Assembly (NCBI GenBank): GCA_902798205.1
Contig: CADBVV010000002.1
Coordinates: 66,056-130,055 of the forward strand
Reading direction: 5' to 3'
Length of the DNA: 64,000 bases
DNA from: an uncultured Pseudomonadota bacterium
Lineage (GTDB): Bacteria; Pseudomonadota; Alphaproteobacteria; Rs-D84
Part shown: in pieces, positions 32,845-41,140 of the stretch
Position numbering within the stretch: the first letter of the stretch is position 1
How the letters are laid out: each line of letters opens with the position of its first letter
The notes under the pieces: model-generated
Seen by the model: only the letters and a program-made list of their open reading frames with translations
What the model was told of the DNA's origin: nothing
Databases searched by the model: none
Position numbers and translations under genes: made by a program

Positions 32845-32862
32845 TTATTTCACATGAAATAA
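32845..32862. promoter_or_regulatory. Candidate parS-like palindrome
   Basis: TTATTTCACATGAAATAA between rsmG and parA. Its central 16 bases match the parS consensus TGTTTCACGTGAAACA at 13 positions and keep the inverted symmetry apart from the central CA. Position next to parAB supports the idea; the changed central CpG weakens it. Confidence 0.45.
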
Positions 32863-32900
32863 CAAATAAGTCATTGATTAAAGTCAATTTTAAATTTATA

Positions 32901-32929
32901 TTGACTATTTTTTTTCTTTTTTTTATGCT
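32901..32929 (+). promoter_or_regulatory. parA-parB promoter
   Basis: TTGACT (32901-32906), 17 bases, TATGCT (32924-32929), followed by AAGGGAAAG and the parA ATG. Confidence 0.7.
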
Positions 32930-32956
32930 GTTTTCAAATACAAGGGAAAGTTGAAA

Positions 32957-33730
32957 ATGGCAAAAGTAATATCATTTGCAAATCAAAAGGGCGGGGTTGG
33001 AAAAACAACAACTGCTATTAATATCGCTGCATCACTTGCCGCAATAAAAAAACGCGTATTATTAATAGACCTTGATTCACAAGGCAATGCAGGAACCGGT
33101 CTTGGTTTTGTTCGTGCATCCCACAAACAAAGTGTATACGGCGTATTAATGGGCACTGCAAGCATTGCTGAAAACATATTAACAACCGCTGTTCCAAATA
33201 TGCATCTGTTGCCAGCATCTGCAAAATTGGCCGGTGCAGAATTAGATATGCTTGATTTGGAAAACCGCGAATACAAACTTCGTGACGCTTTAAATGCTAT
33301 AAAAGATGCCTACGATTATATTCTTATAGATTGCCCGCCTAATTTGGGTATGCTAACAATAAACGCATTATCGGCATCGGATTATGTGATTATACCGTTG
33401 CAATGCGAATTTTTTGCCTTGGAAGGTGTTCAACACTTGCTTTCCACAATAAAGGCAATACAACAAAAATGGAATCCAAACCTGGATATTTTGGGAATGG
33501 TTTTAACTATGTACGATAAAAAACTGGGGTTAACACACGCCGTTGAAGAAGATGTTCGTAATACATTTGGCGACAAAGTTTTCAAAACAGTCGTCCCACG
33601 CAATGTCCGTATTTCAGAAGCCCCAAGTCATGGCAAACCAGCCTTGTTTTACGATTTTAAATCAACCGGGGCCCAGGCTTATCTGCGTGTAGCAACAGAA
33701 GTCGTTAATGCGCTTGAAAAAAGGAATTAA
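32957..33730 (+). CDS. parA: Chromosome partitioning ATPase ParA
   Basis: 257 aa. Walker-type ATPase that moves ParB-bound origins. The deviant Walker A KGGVGKTT (11-18), DLDSQGN switch I and DCPPNLG switch II are intact. An in-frame TTG six bases upstream is rejected because AAGGGAAAG has better spacing to the ATG at 32957. The stop is followed after two bases by the parB ATG. The single-domain form without an N-terminal helix-turn-helix is typical of chromosomal Soj-type ParA. Confidence 0.95.
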   Translation: MAKVISFANQKGGVGKTTTAINIAASLAAIKKRVLLIDLDSQGNAGTGLGFVRASHKQSVYGVLMGTASIAENILTTAVPNMHLLPASAKLAGAELDMLDLENREYKLRDALNAIKDAYDYILIDCPPNLGMLTINALSASDYVIIPLQCEFFALEGVQHLLSTIKAIQQKWNPNLDILGMVLTMYDKKLGLTHAVEEDVRNTFGDKVFKTVVPRNVRISEAPSHGKPALFYDFKSTGAQAYLRVATEVVNALEKRN

Positions 33731-33732
33731 AT

Positions 33733-34608
33733 ATGTCATCTAAATTTTTAGGAAAATCTTTGGCACAATTAAATGAAGAAATGGGTCAAATTCCAGATAT
33801 TTCTGTATTAACTGGCACAGAACGTGTTGTCGTAAAACCAATACCATTAATTCAAATAAGCCCAAATCCAGACCAACCACGAAAAACTTTTGATCAACAA
33901 GAATTAAATGATTTGGCCGAATCAATAAAAGAAAAGGGCGTATTGGTTCCAATTATTTTACGCAGTGTCCAAAACAAACCATACCTTTATGAAATTGTGG
34001 CTGGCGAACGCAGATATCGCGCCGCACAATTGGCCGGATTAAGTGAAATACCGGCATTGGTAAAAAGTTTGGACGATAAAAACGCAATGGAAATCGCTTT
34101 GATTGAAAATGTTCAACGCGAAAACCTGAATCCAATAGAAGAAGCATTGGGTTATAAAAACCTGATGGAAAAATGCGGGTATTCATTGGAAGAAGTTTCA
34201 AAATTAATCGGCAAATCTGTCAGTTATATACGCAATCTTATGCGAATAAATTCTTTGCCAGATTCTGTTAAACAATTGATAATCGAAGGGAAAATTTCCC
34301 CATCACACGCACGAACAATTGCTGTATCTGAAAACCCAGAACAATTGGCGCATGATATTATAAATAATAAATTATCGGTTGCCGAAACGCAAAAACATGT
34401 AAAAAATTCGAATCGTTCTAAATCAAGTCGCAATCTGGTAAAGAATACTTTAGATGCAGAATATGTATCAAAAATCGAATCGAAAATTTCAAAACACTTA
34501 AAAACATCTGTAAAATTGCGCGAAAAACGGGGTGGGGCGGGGCAATTTATAATTTCATTTGATAATCGCATTCAAATGGAATATTTAATAGACAAGTTAT
34601 CAAAATAA
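33733..34608 (+). CDS. parB: Chromosome partitioning protein ParB
   Basis: 291 aa. CTP-dependent DNA clamp that loads at parS. N-terminal CTP-binding domain with GERRYRAAQLAG and ENVQRENLNPIEEA, central helix-turn-helix (SLEEVSKLIGKSVSYIRNLM), then a linker and C-terminal dimerisation domain (residues about 240-291, REKRGGAGQFIISF). It binds ParA through its N-terminal segment. Last gene of the unit. Confidence 0.95.
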   Translation: MSSKFLGKSLAQLNEEMGQIPDISVLTGTERVVVKPIPLIQISPNPDQPRKTFDQQELNDLAESIKEKGVLVPIILRSVQNKPYLYEIVAGERRYRAAQLAGLSEIPALVKSLDDKNAMEIALIENVQRENLNPIEEALGYKNLMEKCGYSLEEVSKLIGKSVSYIRNLMRINSLPDSVKQLIIEGKISPSHARTIAVSENPEQLAHDIINNKLSVAETQKHVKNSNRSKSSRNLVKNTLDAEYVSKIESKISKHLKTSVKLREKRGGAGQFIISFDNRIQMEYLIDKLSK

Positions 34609-34615
34609 CAACAAA

Positions 34616-34642
34616 AAACACCGGCATTTGCCGGTATTTTTT
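34616..34642. terminator. Terminator shared by parB and the convergent methyltransferase gene
   Basis: ACCGGC (34620-34625) pairs with GCCGGT (34630-34635) over ATTT, with A-run and T-run. Member of the recurrent CCGGC/GCCGG terminator group. Confidence 0.85.
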
Positions 34643-35223
34643 TATTTAAATTCATATATAAATAATTTATGCGGATATTTTTTATGATTAAATGTTGTAA
34701 ACCCGTGTCCGACATCTATTATTCTGGTAGGTTTTATATTTCTTATTTCAAAATCTAGACATATTAACACACGAATTTTGTTTTTGTATTTTTTAAGTTT
34801 TTGTACTTCCCGTGGGCCCAGATAAGCAATTGCAACATCGAAAACAATGTTCGTTTTATCTAAAAATTCATATGCATCGGCCTTAACTGTTTTCACTTTT
34901 CCAAAGCAAAACACATCTAAAATCTTGGCTGCAAATGCCGAAAAAGCCATATTTTCAATACCAATTACGTTAGCTTTTGTGTTTTTTGCGATAAACCTGG
35001 TAAAAGAACCGTATCCAGATCCAATATCGCATATATTTTTGGCATTTTTATAACAGGTATTTATTTGTTCCAAAACCTTTTGTTTCATTGCATTGGAACT
35101 GGTGACATTTGGTGGTTGCCTTGCAATAAAAGCACAATAAAAATATTCTATAAATTTTAATAATAAATAGACATTTATATATAAAATTACCGCTGCAAAA
35201 AAATAAACCAATAATTCCACCAT
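34642..35223 (-). CDS. Membrane-tethered SAM-dependent methyltransferase-like protein
   Basis: 193 aa. Residues about 3-24 form one hydrophobic helix (LVYFFAAVILYINVYLLL), placing the enzyme on the inner membrane. Then a class I methyltransferase fold: motif I ICDIGSGYGSFTRFIA, motif II VIGIENM, a DVAIAYLG strand and a basic C-terminus. The substrate is unknown; a membrane or quinone-type substrate is conceivable. A stand-alone gene between parB and pal. Confidence 0.7.
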   Translation of the reverse strand: MVELLVYFFAAVILYINVYLLLKFIEYFYCAFIARQPPNVTSSNAMKQKVLEQINTCYKNAKNICDIGSGYGSFTRFIAKNTKANVIGIENMAFSAFAAKILDVFCFGKVKTVKADAYEFLDKTNIVFDVAIAYLGPREVQKLKKYKNKIRVLICLDFEIRNIKPTRIIDVGHGFTTFNHKKYPHKLFIYEFK

Positions 35224-35279
35224 AAAAATCCTTGTTCAATTTATTATAACAAAAAACATAAATTATTTTTATAAAAAAA

Positions 35280-35305
35280 CACCGGCAATCGCCGGTGCTT
35301 TTAAT
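35280..35305 (-). terminator. pal terminator
   Basis: CACCGGC (35280-35286) pairs with GCCGGTG (35291-35297); the minus strand continues TTTTTTT. Thirteen bases after the pal stop. Confidence 0.85.
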
Positions 35306-35317
35306 AACAAAGTTATA

Positions 35318-35734
35318 TTATTTAACTGTTGTTGTTGCATTACGATTGTATTTCCAAACGTCTTCGCCAGAACCTTTTACCAATGGGCGTTCTTTACCGT
35401 AAGAGATTGTAGAAATACGGGATGGAGCTATACCGTCATGAACCAAAACTGCTTTTGCAGCGTTTGCACGACGTGCACCCAATGCCAAGTTGTATTCTGT
35501 AGAACCACGTTCGTCGCAATTACCTGCGATTTGGATTTTTGTTCCTTCGTGGTTTTTCATATACAAAGATTGACCCAACAAGTTGTTTTCTGCTTCTTCA
35601 GAAATTTCTGCTGAATTAAAAGCAAAGAAAACGCGTTGATTGTTCAAATCAGAAGGTTCAACAACACTGGATCCACCGCAAGCGGCCAACAATCCAGCAA
35701 CACCAGCTAATAAAGCAAAATTTAATATTTTCAT
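35318..35734 (-). CDS. pal: Peptidoglycan-associated lipoprotein Pal
   Basis: 138 aa. Outer-membrane lipoprotein of the Tol-Pal system, binding peptidoglycan and TolB. Signal peptide with lipobox LAAC (Cys19), a short linker and an OmpA-like domain with AGNCDERGSTEYNLALGARR, where Asp and Arg bind the peptide stem. AAGGGAG precedes the ATG. No tol genes are nearby. It ends NATTTVK. Confidence 0.93.
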   Translation of the reverse strand: MKILNFALLAGVAGLLAACGGSSVVEPSDLNNQRVFFAFNSAEISEEAENNLLGQSLYMKNHEGTKIQIAGNCDERGSTEYNLALGARRANAAKAVLVHDGIAPSRISTISYGKERPLVKGSGEDVWKYNRNATTTVK

Positions 35735-35770
35735 GAAAATACTCCCTTGAGTTTTTGTTGCTCAGTGTAT

Positions 35771-35799
35771 ATTCTATATCAAGGAATACGAAAAATCAA
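35771..35799 (-). promoter_or_regulatory. pal promoter
   Basis: Minus strand TTGATT (35799-35794), 17 bases, TAGAAT (35776-35771). Confidence 0.6.
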
Positions 35800-35809
35800 G
35801 GAATAAAAC

Positions 35810-36553
35810 ATGGGAAAGTATATGTTGCAAGATTTGAATATGGCTGGTGTTCGTTGGGAACTATCTGAAACACCTGTTAAACAGGATGTAAAGAAAGAAC
35901 CTGTTCAACAAACATTGCTTTCAACCAATGAAAAATCAAAACCGATTATAATACCGGCATCCGCCCCTATAACATTGGATACAGTAAATTCTATGGTGGA
36001 ACGTCCAAACGATATCGATTCGATGGTACGCATGATTACAGAATTCAATCATCCATTGCGCAGTGGTGCAACAAATGTAGTTATGCCGAATATTGCATCA
36101 AACCCAAACGGTTTATTGATTATTACAGACCTGCCAAGTTCCGATGATGATTTATCTGGCAAAATATTATCTGGTCCGGCCGGCGAATTAATGGACAAAA
36201 TGTTATCTGCGATTGATATGTCACGCAAAAACGTTTCTATTATCCCATTATTATTTTGGCGCACGCCTGGTGGTCGCACCCCAAATCGCGAAGAATTAGA
36301 TTTATCAATGCCTTTTGTTAAAAAAATGATAGAAATGTTGTCGCCAAAAATCATAATAACATTGGGCACATTAAGCACGACAGAAATTGCAAAAACCAAT
36401 TTAACCGACAAACACGGCGCAGAAATAACAACAGATAATGGATACACAATTATACCAATGTATCATCCTAATTATTTAATTTTAAAACCCAGTGCAAAAA
36501 AAGATGTATGGGATGTATTACAAAATATTCAAAAATTGTTGAAAAACCCATAA
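35810..36553 (+). CDS. Family 4-like uracil-DNA glycosylase homologue without Fe-S cysteines
   Basis: 247 aa. The C-terminal 150 residues follow the family 4 UDG pattern: SGPAGELMDKMLSAIDMSRK, LLFWRTPGGRTPNREEL, SPKIIITLGT and IIPMYHPNYLILKP. But the protein has no cysteine at all, so the four ligands of the 4Fe-4S cluster seen in family 4/5 enzymes are missing (FNHPL and DLSMPF replace Cys-containing segments). The usual GEAPG active-site block reads TDLPSSDDD. The C-terminal HPNYL is kept. Either a cluster-free diverged glycosylase or a non-catalytic relative. AAGGAAT precedes the ATG. Confidence 0.72.
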   Translation: MGKYMLQDLNMAGVRWELSETPVKQDVKKEPVQQTLLSTNEKSKPIIIPASAPITLDTVNSMVERPNDIDSMVRMITEFNHPLRSGATNVVMPNIASNPNGLLIITDLPSSDDDLSGKILSGPAGELMDKMLSAIDMSRKNVSIIPLLFWRTPGGRTPNREELDLSMPFVKKMIEMLSPKIIITLGTLSTTEIAKTNLTDKHGAEITTDNGYTIIPMYHPNYLILKPSAKKDVWDVLQNIQKLLKNP

Positions 36554-36596
36554 AAATATTTAATAATTGGCGCATAAGTTAAAAAGGAGCACAACT

Positions 36597-37145
36597 ATTA
36601 AACCTAATATGAATAACGGCAAAGCTCGCGATATGGGCCCACGTATAAACGAAAAAATATTCGCAAAATCAGTCCAAGTTATAAGTCAAGACGGTCAAAA
36701 CCTGGGGGTTATGGAAACCGCAAATGCGCTGAATATGGCGTATGATATGGGTTTAGACCTTGTTGAAATAAATGCCAATGCGACACCTGTATTGGTAAAA
36801 ATTATGGATTATGGCAAATTCAAATATGAACAAAAAAAGCATGCTAATGAAGCACGCAAGAAACAAAAAACTGTCGAATTGAAAGAAGTTTGGGTAAAAC
36901 CTTTTATCGAAGAAAATGATTTGAATATCAAATTGAAAAAGGTTTTCGAATTCTTGGGCGAAGGTAACAAAGTAAAAATTGCCGTTATGACCAAGGGTAA
37001 CAAAAAAGTTTTGGCGCGTGGTCGTGATTCTGTTCAACAATTATTCGAACATATCGTTGAATTAATTGGTGACAAAGGCACATTGGAATCAAAATCAAAA
37101 CCAGATGACCGAACAAAATCAATAATTATTGCGCCTGCAAAATAA
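36597..37145 (+). CDS. infC: Translation initiation factor IF-3 (AUU start)
   Basis: 182 aa from ATT at 36597. A perfect AAGGAG (36584-36589) lies seven bases before this ATT, and the next residues (KPNMNNGKARDMGPRINEKI) give the normal IF-3 N-terminus. An upstream TTG at 36567 precedes the Shine-Dalgarno and is unsuitable; ATG at 36609 has none at proper spacing. IF-3 rejects non-canonical start codons, so an AUU start gives autoregulation, as known for E. coli infC. N-terminal domain, Lys-rich linker helix (GKFKYEQKKHANEARKKQK) and C-terminal domain are complete. Confidence 0.93.
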   Translation: MKPNMNNGKARDMGPRINEKIFAKSVQVISQDGQNLGVMETANALNMAYDMGLDLVEINANATPVLVKIMDYGKFKYEQKKHANEARKKQKTVELKEVWVKPFIEENDLNIKLKKVFEFLGEGNKVKIAVMTKGNKKVLARGRDSVQQLFEHIVELIGDKGTLESKSKPDDRTKSIIIAPAK

Positions 37146-37146
37146 T

Positions 37147-37171
37147 TACCGCCCATTTGGGCGGTTTTTTT
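37147..37171 (+). terminator. infC terminator
   Basis: ACCGCCC (37148-37154) pairs with GGGCGGT (37159-37165) over ATTT, followed by TTTTTT. Confidence 0.9.
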
Positions 37172-37184
37172 ATTCCTTTATTTG

Positions 37185-37213
37185 TTGCAAATCATGGTTT
37201 TATGGGCTATCTT
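37185..37213 (+). promoter_or_regulatory. xseB-mutS promoter
   Basis: TTGCAA (37185-37190), 17 bases, TATCTT (37208-37213), 24 bases before the xseB ATG. Confidence 0.55.
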
Positions 37214-37236
37214 TATCAAAAACAAAAGGATACAAT

Positions 37237-37440
37237 ATGGCCGATGAAAAATTGTCTTTCGAAGAAGCTTATAAACAATTAACAGAACTGGTTCAAAAAA
37301 TGGAAAGTGGCGAAATGCCTTTGGCTGATTCTGTTGCTGCATATGAACAAGGTATAAAATTAAAAGCATATTGCGAACAATTGTTAAAAGAAGCCGAATT
37401 AAAAATTGAAACACTTAAGGTGACAAATGTCGGTGAATAA
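37237..37440 (+). CDS. xseB: Exodeoxyribonuclease VII small subunit
   Basis: 67 aa, near the usual 70-80. Small subunit that with XseA degrades single-stranded DNA. Signatures: LSFEEAYKQLTELVQKMESG and LADSVAAYEQGIKL, forming a helical hairpin. Start ATG 37237 with AAAAGGA before it; the longer frame upstream is not family-like. XseA is not in the window. Followed by mutS after two bases. Confidence 0.92.
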   Translation: MADEKLSFEEAYKQLTELVQKMESGEMPLADSVAAYEQGIKLKAYCEQLLKEAELKIETLKVTNVGE

Positions 37441-37442
37441 GT

Positions 37443-39947
37443 ATGGCCGAAAAAAATAAACTTTCACCAGTAATGCAACAATATGTTGATATGAAAGCGG
37501 AAAATCCGGATGCGTTGTTGATGTTCCGCCTGGGTGATTTTTACGAAGCTTTTTTTGAAGATGCAAAAACAGTAAGCGAAACTTTAAGTCTGGTTTTAAC
37601 ACACCGTGGAACAGATGGTTTTGGTGTTGATGTTCCAATGTGCGGTATTCCATGGCATGCATCTGATAATTATTTTGGAAGATTGGTAAAATCGGGATTC
37701 AAAGTTGCCCTGGTTGAACAAATGGAAACACCACAACAGGCAAAACAACGTGGTCATAAATACATCGAAAGAAAAGTTGTCCGTGTTTTAACCCCCGGAA
37801 CATTAACAGATGAAAATTTATTAACACCAAAAAAATCTAATTTTTTGATATCTATTGTTCCGTTGGGTAATACTAAATTTGATTTGGCAGGTTGTGATAT
37901 ATCCACAGGTGAATTTTTTATTGGTGAAACAGATTCTATTATCGATGATATGATTCGCATTAATCCTGCGGAAATAATATATCCAGAAAGCGATGCAGAA
38001 AAACAAATTATTAAAAACCTGCGTGAAATATATAAAACAACACCTGTTTATGAAAAATTATATTTACGTTCGGATATTAATTTAATTGTATCACATGTTT
38101 TTGGTGGAAATATAAAATCTGAAAATAATGAAAATGTTTCTGCGATAAGGTTATTGGCCGGATATTTATTTAATACCCAACGCGGTGCAAATATATCTTT
38201 TCGTGCACCATATTCTTTTAAATCTGGTCGACAATTATTAATTGATTCTTCCACATGGAAAAGTTTGGAAATAGATGCGCCAATAAATGATGGTGGAACA
38301 TGTTTATTGGATGTTTTAGATCAAACAAAAACGGCATCTGGCGCACGTAAATTACGTTCTTATTTGCGAACACTGCCTGGTGATATTGATACAATTTTAC
38401 AACGTCAAGAACACATTGGGCATTTATTAACCAATCATTCTTTGATGGCCGAAATTTCATCTGTATTAACACGAATCCCTGATGTTAACCGCGCACTTTC
38501 AAGATTATTGTCGGGACGCGGGACACCACGTGATTTGAAAAATGTATCCGAATTTTTATCAATTCTGGATACTGTTAAAAATGTTGGTAAAAAACTTGAT
38601 GTTGTGTTGGCACAAAAATTTGAAACAATAAACACTCACGATGCTTTGGCAAATGAATTGATATTGGCGCTTAACGATGAATTGCCAACATTTTTCCGCG
38701 ATGGCAATGTTATAAAGCCAGGGTTTAACCCATCTCTTGATAAGATGCGCGAATTATCACATGGTGCAATGGAAACAATCGCGGGCCTGCAGGCACAATA
38801 TATAAACGAAACAAACATAAATACATTAAAAATCAAATACAACAATATACTGGGATATTTTATAGAGGTCCCATCCAGTCGTGCTGACACACTTATGGCC
38901 CCAGAATCAGGCTTTATACATCGTCAAACGATGGCTGGCAATATGCGTTTCACAACATCTGCGTTGATTGATTTGGATAATGATATACGCAGTGCATCTG
39001 AAAAAGCAACCGCCATTGAAAACGACATCATCAATGAATTTATCGAAAAAATACGCGCTGTTTCTGATGATTTGATGAATACGGCTGATTTGGTTGCAGA
39101 TATAGACGTATGGTTATCATTGGCAAATGTCGCGGATATTTATTCATGGGTCCGCCCGACAATAACCCAACATAATGAATTTGAAATTATTGGTGGACGG
39201 CATCCTGTTATTGAATATGTATTACGCAAAAGTGGCGACAGTTTTGTTAAAAACGATTGTAATTTAAACGAAAAACCGGTGGCATTATTAACGGGTCCTA
39301 ATATGGCCGGAAAATCAACTTACTTGCGTCAAAACGCAATACTGGTGGTTTTGTCGCATTTGGGATCTTTTGTTCCGGCAACATCTGCAAAAATCGGAAT
39401 ATGCGATCAATTATTCAGTCGTGTTGGTGCTTCTGACAATTTGGCGGCAGGGCAATCGACATTTATGGTTGAAATGGTTGAAACTTCAAACATATTGAAT
39501 CGTGCCACAGAAAAATCTTTTATTATTTTTGACGAAATAGGGCGCGGAACATCAACATTTGACGGTATGGCAATTGCCCAGGCTGTATTAGAATACCTTA
39601 ATGAATTAAAAGCACGCACATTGTTTGCAACACATTATCACGAATTAACTAAATTGGTTGTTGATGAAAATCTGGACAGCGTTTCATGTTTAACAATCGA
39701 TGTTCGCGAACACAATAATGATATAATATTTTTACATAAAATTATTAATGGTGTTGCAAATCGTTCATACGGTATTGCTGTTGCAAAAATGGCTGGCATG
39801 CCAGAAAACATTGTTAAACGTGCGGAATCTGTTTTGGAAAATCTTGAATCAGATACACCAAATACCACAACAAAACATACTAAATCTTCTGTAAAACCTG
39901 TTGTTGAAGAAGACAAACCAAAATCACAATTATCACTTTTTGGATAG
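37443..39947 (+). CDS. mutS: DNA mismatch repair protein MutS
   Basis: 834 aa. Recognises mismatches and signals with MutL. Mismatch-reading motif in GDFYEAFFEDA (Phe-x-Glu near residue 32), connector and lever domains, clamp, then the ABC ATPase: Walker A GPNMAGKST, DEIGRGTSTFDG (Walker B and D-loop), THYHEL. Ends with a short QLSLFG, the beta-clamp-like tail seen in many MutS. ATG two bases after xseB; translation is probably coupled. Confidence 0.97.
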   Translation: MAEKNKLSPVMQQYVDMKAENPDALLMFRLGDFYEAFFEDAKTVSETLSLVLTHRGTDGFGVDVPMCGIPWHASDNYFGRLVKSGFKVALVEQMETPQQAKQRGHKYIERKVVRVLTPGTLTDENLLTPKKSNFLISIVPLGNTKFDLAGCDISTGEFFIGETDSIIDDMIRINPAEIIYPESDAEKQIIKNLREIYKTTPVYEKLYLRSDINLIVSHVFGGNIKSENNENVSAIRLLAGYLFNTQRGANISFRAPYSFKSGRQLLIDSSTWKSLEIDAPINDGGTCLLDVLDQTKTASGARKLRSYLRTLPGDIDTILQRQEHIGHLLTNHSLMAEISSVLTRIPDVNRALSRLLSGRGTPRDLKNVSEFLSILDTVKNVGKKLDVVLAQKFETINTHDALANELILALNDELPTFFRDGNVIKPGFNPSLDKMRELSHGAMETIAGLQAQYINETNINTLKIKYNNILGYFIEVPSSRADTLMAPESGFIHRQTMAGNMRFTTSALIDLDNDIRSASEKATAIENDIINEFIEKIRAVSDDLMNTADLVADIDVWLSLANVADIYSWVRPTITQHNEFEIIGGRHPVIEYVLRKSGDSFVKNDCNLNEKPVALLTGPNMAGKSTYLRQNAILVVLSHLGSFVPATSAKIGICDQLFSRVGASDNLAAGQSTFMVEMVETSNILNRATEKSFIIFDEIGRGTSTFDGMAIAQAVLEYLNELKARTLFATHYHELTKLVVDENLDSVSCLTIDVREHNNDIIFLHKIINGVANRSYGIAVAKMAGMPENIVKRAESVLENLESDTPNTTTKHTKSSVKPVVEEDKPKSQLSLFG

Positions 39948-39952
39948 GAAAA

Positions 39953-40825
39953 ATGGACGGATTTATCATCTTGGACAAAGACAGTGGTGTTTTCAGTAGA
40001 ACAGCCGGTTGGCATGTTGCAAAGTTATTTGATACAAAAAAATTTGGACACATTGGGACTTTGGATCCAATGGCCAGCGGTGTTTTACCAATTGCAATTG
40101 GAAATGCCACAAAAATAATACCGTTTATCGAAGAAACCAAAGAAAATAAAAAAGAATACTTATTTGGTCTGAAATTTGGAATTGATACAGATTCTTTGGA
40201 TATAACAGGAAACATAAAACAAACAAACGATATTATCCCAAGCGATACAGATATTATAAACGCATGCGAAAAAATAAAAGAATCAACTGAACAAATTCCA
40301 CCACAGTTTTCTGCTATTCACATTGACGGGAAACGCGCCTATGAACTTGTTCGAAATGGCGCTAACATAGAAATGAAACCGCGCCCGGTAAACATTTATG
40401 AATTGGAATTTACCGGCAAAAACAAAGACAACGAATATAATTTTCGGGTCGTTTGTTCGCGTGGAACCTATGTACGTTCTATTGTCCGGGATATAGCAAA
40501 ATTATGTGGCGCAATTGCCACAACAACATATATACGGCGAACACTTACAAATGGCTTTGACATAAAAAATGCCGTAAAACTTGATTTTTTGGAAAATCTG
40601 GTTAATAATAAGGGACACATCAAAGAATATTTGATGAAACCAGATTGTGCACTGGGGGACATTCCGGTAATCAATTTGGACGATAAAGATGTCATACTTT
40701 ACAAGAATGGTGGCTTTATCAAAATCGGCGAAAGTGACGGTTTATACCGCGTATATTCAAACGAAAACTTTGTTGGAATAGGGCGCGTAAAAGACGAAAC
40801 ACTTAAACCAAAACGAACACTTTAA
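39953..40825 (+). CDS. truB: tRNA pseudouridine55 synthase TruB
   Basis: 290 aa. Makes pseudouridine at position 55 of tRNAs. Opening GFIILDKDSGV, catalytic Asp38 in GHIGTLDPMASGVLP, and SRGTYVRSIVRDIA in the central part; a small PUA-like C-terminus (ALGDIPVINL onward). Starts five bases after mutS with GGATAGGAAAA before the ATG. Followed by rpsO, the standard pairing. Confidence 0.95.
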   Translation: MDGFIILDKDSGVFSRTAGWHVAKLFDTKKFGHIGTLDPMASGVLPIAIGNATKIIPFIEETKENKKEYLFGLKFGIDTDSLDITGNIKQTNDIIPSDTDIINACEKIKESTEQIPPQFSAIHIDGKRAYELVRNGANIEMKPRPVNIYELEFTGKNKDNEYNFRVVCSRGTYVRSIVRDIAKLCGAIATTTYIRRTLTNGFDIKNAVKLDFLENLVNNKGHIKEYLMKPDCALGDIPVINLDDKDVILYKNGGFIKIGESDGLYRVYSNENFVGIGRVKDETLKPKRTL

Positions 40826-40841
40826 ACAAAAAGGAAAAACA

Positions 40842-41114
40842 ATGTCCGTAACAAAAGAAAAGAAAAGCGAATTGGTCGCTGCTTTTAAAACAAGCGAACA
40901 TGATAACGGTGGTTCTGCTGCTGCCCAGGTTGCAGTTTTAACAGAACGTATTCGCAATTTAACAGAACATATGAAAAATAACCACAAAGACGAACATTCA
41001 AAACGCGGTTTGTTGTTGATGGTTAACCGTCGTAAAAAACTGTTAAAATACATCAAGGATAACAATCCTGGTGAATATGAAGATCTTATTAAAAAATTGG
41101 GTCTGCGTAAATAA
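40842..41114 (+). CDS. rpsO: 30S ribosomal protein S15
   Basis: 90 aa, the standard length. Primary binder of the 16S rRNA central domain. Family signatures: GSAAAQVAVLTERIRNLTEH, then HSKRGLLLMVNRRKKLL and the C-terminal LIKKLGLRK. AAAAGGAAAAAC before the ATG. Its terminator follows at once; pnp, commonly next, is elsewhere. Confidence 0.97.
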   Translation: MSVTKEKKSELVAAFKTSEHDNGGSAAAQVAVLTERIRNLTEHMKNNHKDEHSKRGLLLMVNRRKKLLKYIKDNNPGEYEDLIKKLGLRK

Positions 41115-41116
41115 TA

Positions 41117-41140
41117 AAAAACCGGCAAATGCCGGTTTTT
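41117..41140. terminator. Bidirectional terminator between rpsO and sspB
   Basis: AAAAACCGGC (41117-41126) pairs with GCCGGTTTTT (41131-41140) over AAAT. Confidence 0.9.
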
